This document shows positions 5,771-7,684 of a stretch of DNA of 7,684 nt, in pieces. A program made the position numbers and the translations under genes. The stretch lies in NCBI GenBank assembly GCA_028284565.1, contig JANQRM010000403.1:1-7684 (forward strand). Reading direction: 5' to 3'. How positions within the stretch are numbered: position 1 is the stretch's first letter; the number at the start of each line of letters is the position of its first letter. The stretch is from Anaerolineae bacterium. GTDB lineage: Bacteria > Chloroflexota > Anaerolineae > Aggregatilineales > Phototrophicaceae. Under the pieces are notes generated by a model. It worked only from the letters and a program-made list of their open reading frames with translations. It ran no database searches and had not been told where the DNA came from.

Positions 5771-6382
5771 ATGAGGTTCAGTCATGTCCTTTTCAATCAG
5801 TCTCTCCGATCAGAAAAAAGAAGCGATTCGACACCCTTTGAGTTGAAATATCTTTCTGCTGGTGGTACAGGAGATGACCGTTATCATTGGGTGCATGTTC
5901 ATTACCTTTGGATTGTAGAGATGGATTACTATGCCAATCCCTATACGATGGCAGTTGCAACTATCCAATACTCAACAGACTATGTTAATCACGAAATAAA
6001 ACGGAAAGCAGTTCTTTTCTTAGATGAACAACTCATTGGTGATTTGTATGATATTGAACCTGTAAAGTTGGAAGCCATCGAACTTCCAGAAGATTTTGAT
6101 GATCCTGTGATGAAAGCCCTTGAAAATGTCAACCTTACTTTGGGTTCTTTTCCAAGATCATGTGATGGTCCGTCTACTTATGATTTCAAACTTTATATTG
6201 AAAGACCAAGCTTTGCTTCATATCTCACGATTTCCATGTTGGAAGATGGATTAGGTGTGCCATTGGAAAATCTTGCAAAAATGATAATAGATATGACTAG
6301 AATTGTATTCAATCGTTATGAGCAAGGTAAAATCGACCCAAAGCTTTTTGATTCTAGATGGACGGATTATTTTTTAGAGTAA
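5771..6382 (+). CDS. Unknown AT-rich protein, N-terminus probably displaced by a frameshift
   Basis: I do not recognise this 203-residue reading. From residue 23 (FELKYLSAGG) it reads as a soluble, Tyr- and acid-rich protein: aromatic strands (YHWVHVHYLWIVEMDYY, 38-54), a mid region with IELPEDFDDPVMKALENV (103-120), and a C-terminal helix (LENLAKMIIDMTRIVFNRY, 165-183). No catalytic motif, signal peptide or membrane segment is visible. The first 22 residues look unlike coding sequence, and the ATG at 5771 has no properly spaced Shine-Dalgarno. A better start is the ATG at 5784, in another frame (see the separate entry); one base lost near 5834-5839 would join the two into about 199 residues. 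It follows the flippase-like gene by a few bases and may share its transcript. It is clearly more AT-rich than the two genes before it, suggesting separate origin. Confidence 0.6.
   Translation: MRFSHVLFNQSLRSEKRSDSTPFELKYLSAGGTGDDRYHWVHVHYLWIVEMDYYANPYTMAVATIQYSTDYVNHEIKRKAVLFLDEQLIGDLYDIEPVKLEAIELPEDFDDPVMKALENVNLTLGSFPRSCDGPSTYDFKLYIERPSFASYLTISMLEDGLGVPLENLAKMIIDMTRIVFNRYEQGKIDPKLFDSRWTDYFLE
5784..5846 (+). CDS. Short open frame, likely true N-terminus of the unknown gene before a frameshift
   Basis: The ATG at 5784 has TGAGG 7 bases upstream, the best ribosome-binding site in this stretch. It opens 20 codons (beginning MSFSISLSDQKKEAIRHP) that read like a normal bacterial N-terminus before a TGA at 5844. 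Adding one C or T to the run at 5834-5839 joins RHP directly to FELKYLSAGG of the downstream frame. I read this as the genuine 5' end of the 5771-6382 gene, cut off by a one-base deletion or a sequencing error. A run of six A at 5814-5819 could instead allow -1 ribosomal slippage into the same frame. Confidence 0.5.
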   Translation: MSFSISLSDQKKEAIRHPLS

Positions 6383-6407
6383 TAGAATCCTTATCACTAC
6401 AGAACAA

Positions 6408-7220
6408 TCAGCTTTCTTTCAGTTCATCCAAAATCACCCCAAACACACTCAAATCATGCTCGGCTGTCCATCCTGTTCCATCGGGGAGGCGAGTCTGTTC
6501 ATCGAAGGGCGATTCCCAATGCAAAGTGTCCTCGCGCATGACCGCATGAGGCGTGAAGATTGCCCCCACGAGATTCGCGCCGCGCAAGTCCGCGCCTCTG
6601 AAATCAGCAAAGCGACAATTCGCCTCCCGTAAGTCACATCCGCGCAAATCCGCTTGGCGAAAGTCCGCACCCAGAGCTTTGACACGTCGTAAATCCGCAT
6701 CCCCAAGATTGGCATGTGATAGATTCGCATCCCACAAGTTAGCGTCCCGACAATCCGATTGGAAAAGGGTGGCAGATGCTAAGTTGGCGCGCCCCATATC
6801 GGCTCCACGACAATTCGCCTGCTTGAGATTCGCCCCCTGTAAATTGGCACTGCCCAAGTCGGCGTTCTGCAAGAGACCCTCTGCACCGCGTAACCAATCT
6901 GCTTGTTTCAGTTGATTCACAGCATGTTTGGCGATTTCGTTGGCACTGCTCCCTGCTTCACGAATCAAGCGCGCCTGCAATTCTTCTCGGCGACGTTGGG
7001 CTTCCCGATGAGCATAGAGGCGATCAATCACCAGCACCGTGACGACGATTCCAATGGCTTCTGGCACGAGGTTCGTCAGCAAATCCGCCAAATTGGAGGT
7101 CAATTGTTGTAAGAAGGGAAACGCCACCAATCCACCGAGAAAGCCCAACACCGCATAAAGCCATGTGTGCGTCCGCCATAGCTGAAGGATGGTCTCTTGT
7201 CGTTCTCTTGCGCCTCGCAT
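6408..7220 (-). CDS. Membrane-anchored pentapeptide-repeat protein
   Basis: A 270-residue protein in three parts. Residues about 18-38 and 51-67 are two hydrophobic segments, giving a hairpin membrane anchor. Residues 68-115 form a charged helical linker (HREAQRRREELQARLIREAG). From 120 to about 222 there are some twenty uninterrupted A(D/N)Lxx pentapeptides, with Leu or Phe at most centre positions, which fold as a right-handed quadrilateral beta helix. The C-terminus carries LPDGTGWT (245-252) followed by DLSVF, a closing motif often found after such repeats. The repeat helix is probably cytoplasmic, judged from the basic residues after the second segment. Some pentapeptide proteins mimic DNA and protect gyrase, but most have no known role and none is implied here. 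The ATG at 7218-7220 has AGGAGG 5 bases upstream. The adjacent ATG (7221-7223) and a GTG at 7257-7259 are alternatives. Confidence 0.88.
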   Translation of the reverse strand: MRGARERQETILQLWRTHTWLYAVLGFLGGLVAFPFLQQLTSNLADLLTNLVPEAIGIVVTVLVIDRLYAHREAQRRREELQARLIREAGSSANEIAKHAVNQLKQADWLRGAEGLLQNADLGSANLQGANLKQANCRGADMGRANLASATLFQSDCRDANLWDANLSHANLGDADLRRVKALGADFRQADLRGCDLREANCRFADFRGADLRGANLVGAIFTPHAVMREDTLHWESPFDEQTRLPDGTGWTAEHDLSVFGVILDELKES

Positions 7221-7250
7221 CATCGCCTCCTGATATAGAATCCAAAGCAA

Positions 7251-7279
7251 AACTGGCACGTCATTGTAACCTGCCAGTT
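7251..7279 (-). promoter_or_regulatory. Inverted repeat upstream of the pentapeptide gene: operator or weak terminator
   Basis: AACTGGCA (7251-7258) and TGCCAGTT (7272-7279) are perfect 8-bp inverted arms around 13 bases. On the minus strand the spacer contains TTACAAT, a possible -10 element, and the second arm ends in a short T-run (GTTTTG). It may be an operator around the pentapeptide promoter, or a weak terminator for the gene ending at 7308. Confidence 0.45.
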
Positions 7280-7307
7280 GATAATTGTGCTTGTGTTTGA
7301 CTGAGCG

Positions 7308-7670
7308 TTAATCCAGTTCAAATGACTCAAAGAGACGAAGCACCGTGTCAATTGAAGGGGAGAAGTCATCGGGCGATAAACTGGCGATGTGGGCTTCGAT
7401 CTCTGCTAAGTACTCAAGGTATTCAGTTTCATCTTCTGATGTCGCACGGGCAAGTTCGTCCTCGCTCATCGCATCCCGACTGGTTGGCAAGCCTTCCACT
7501 TCAATGACATAACCCCCATTAACAAAGAATTTGTCTTCTTTAGTAAAGCCCTGAAAACGATAAGACACCGGTGAGATCACGGGTCTCCCAAGAGACGCAC
7601 CCAAATAGGCGATGCCATAAAATGTGTCGGTGTCGATGTAGATGGGTTCGCCGTAGATATAGGTATCCAT
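7308..7670 (-). CDS. Small acidic protein of unknown function, possibly extending past the window
   Basis: I do not recognise this 120-residue protein. It starts with Tyr/Ile-rich strands (YIYGEPIYIDTDTFYGIAYLG), has a basic-aromatic stretch (SYRFQGFTKEDKFFVNGGYVIEVEGL, about 36-61), and ends in a strongly acidic, probably helical half (EDELARATSEDETEYLEYLAEIEAHI). No signal peptide, membrane segment or catalytic motif is seen; the acidic half could suggest a protein-binding role. The ATG at 7668-7670 is only 14 bases from the right edge, and the frame stays open upstream without a clear Shine-Dalgarno. The real start may therefore lie outside the window. Same direction as the pentapeptide gene, separated from it by the inverted repeat at 7251-7279. 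Confidence 0.6.
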   Translation of the reverse strand: MDTYIYGEPIYIDTDTFYGIAYLGASLGRPVISPVSYRFQGFTKEDKFFVNGGYVIEVEGLPTSRDAMSEDELARATSEDETEYLEYLAEIEAHIASLSPDDFSPSIDTVLRLFESFELD

Positions 7671-7684
7671 GCCTGAATTGATGC

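Noticed and set aside
6553..6860. Periodic 15-base DNA pattern, considered as a tandem repeat or CRISPR-like array
   Set aside because: The period is explained by pentapeptide codons; units are degenerate at DNA level, with no spacer-repeat alternation.
6553..6915. Arg/Ser/Ala-rich open frame opposite the pentapeptide gene
   Set aside because: Its repetitive composition is the mirror of the pentapeptide codons on the other strand, and there is no ribosome-binding site; it is a shadow.
1..7684. tRNA, rRNA, riboswitch or CRISPR features
   Set aside because: No cloverleaf, conserved rRNA segment, riboswitch core or regularly spaced repeat was seen on reading the intergenic stretches, all of which are under 150 bases.

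Overview
This 7.7 kb window is bacterial chromosome with densely packed genes on both strands, recognisable Shine-Dalgarno sites and several intrinsic terminators. Most genes have balanced to GC-leaning composition. Two are clearly AT-rich: the HEPN gene at 1776-3185 (one 60-base sample, 1801-1860, has 18 G+C) and the unknown gene at 5771-6382 (sample 6001-6060 has 21 G+C). A sample inside the flavin reductase gene (3421-3480) has 36 G+C. The gene mix would fit an environmental, non-enteric lineage such as Chloroflexota, but nothing here is taxonomically diagnostic and that is a weak guess.

Left part (1-1775): the C-terminal tail of a plus-strand gene ends at 127 and faces a minus-strand SRPBCC (START-like ligand-binding) gene across a bidirectional hairpin terminator. 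Upstream of the SRPBCC gene is a MerR-family regulator with a GyrI-like effector-binding domain. Its own promoter has the 19-nt spacer and internal dyad typical of MerR-controlled promoters, which suggests autoregulation.

Centre (1776-3321): an isolated, AT-rich minus-strand gene encodes an ApeA-like protein, a single-gene anti-phage defence effector with an N-terminal ApeA-type region and a C-terminal HEPN ribonuclease domain (motif RNYYTH). It has its own terminator and a perfect inverted repeat just upstream of the start codon. It is probably a horizontally acquired defence gene.

Right-centre (3322-6382): a flavin reductase-like FMN protein (minus) diverges from a plus-strand group: a TIM-barrel sugar isomerase/epimerase homologue, a flippase-like (LPG synthase TM family) membrane protein overlapping it by ATGA, and an unrecognised AT-rich gene. 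The isomerase homologue has lost three of the four expected metal ligands. The unrecognised gene appears to carry a frameshift close to its start. A perfect 9-bp dyad surrounds the probable -10 element of the flavin reductase gene.

Right end (6408-7670): a membrane-anchored pentapeptide-repeat protein and a small acidic protein of unknown function, both minus strand, with an 8-bp inverted repeat between them.

The strongest leads are the ApeA-like defence gene, the probable pseudoenzyme paired with a flippase-like protein, the MerR 19-nt-spacer promoter and the frameshifted unknown gene.
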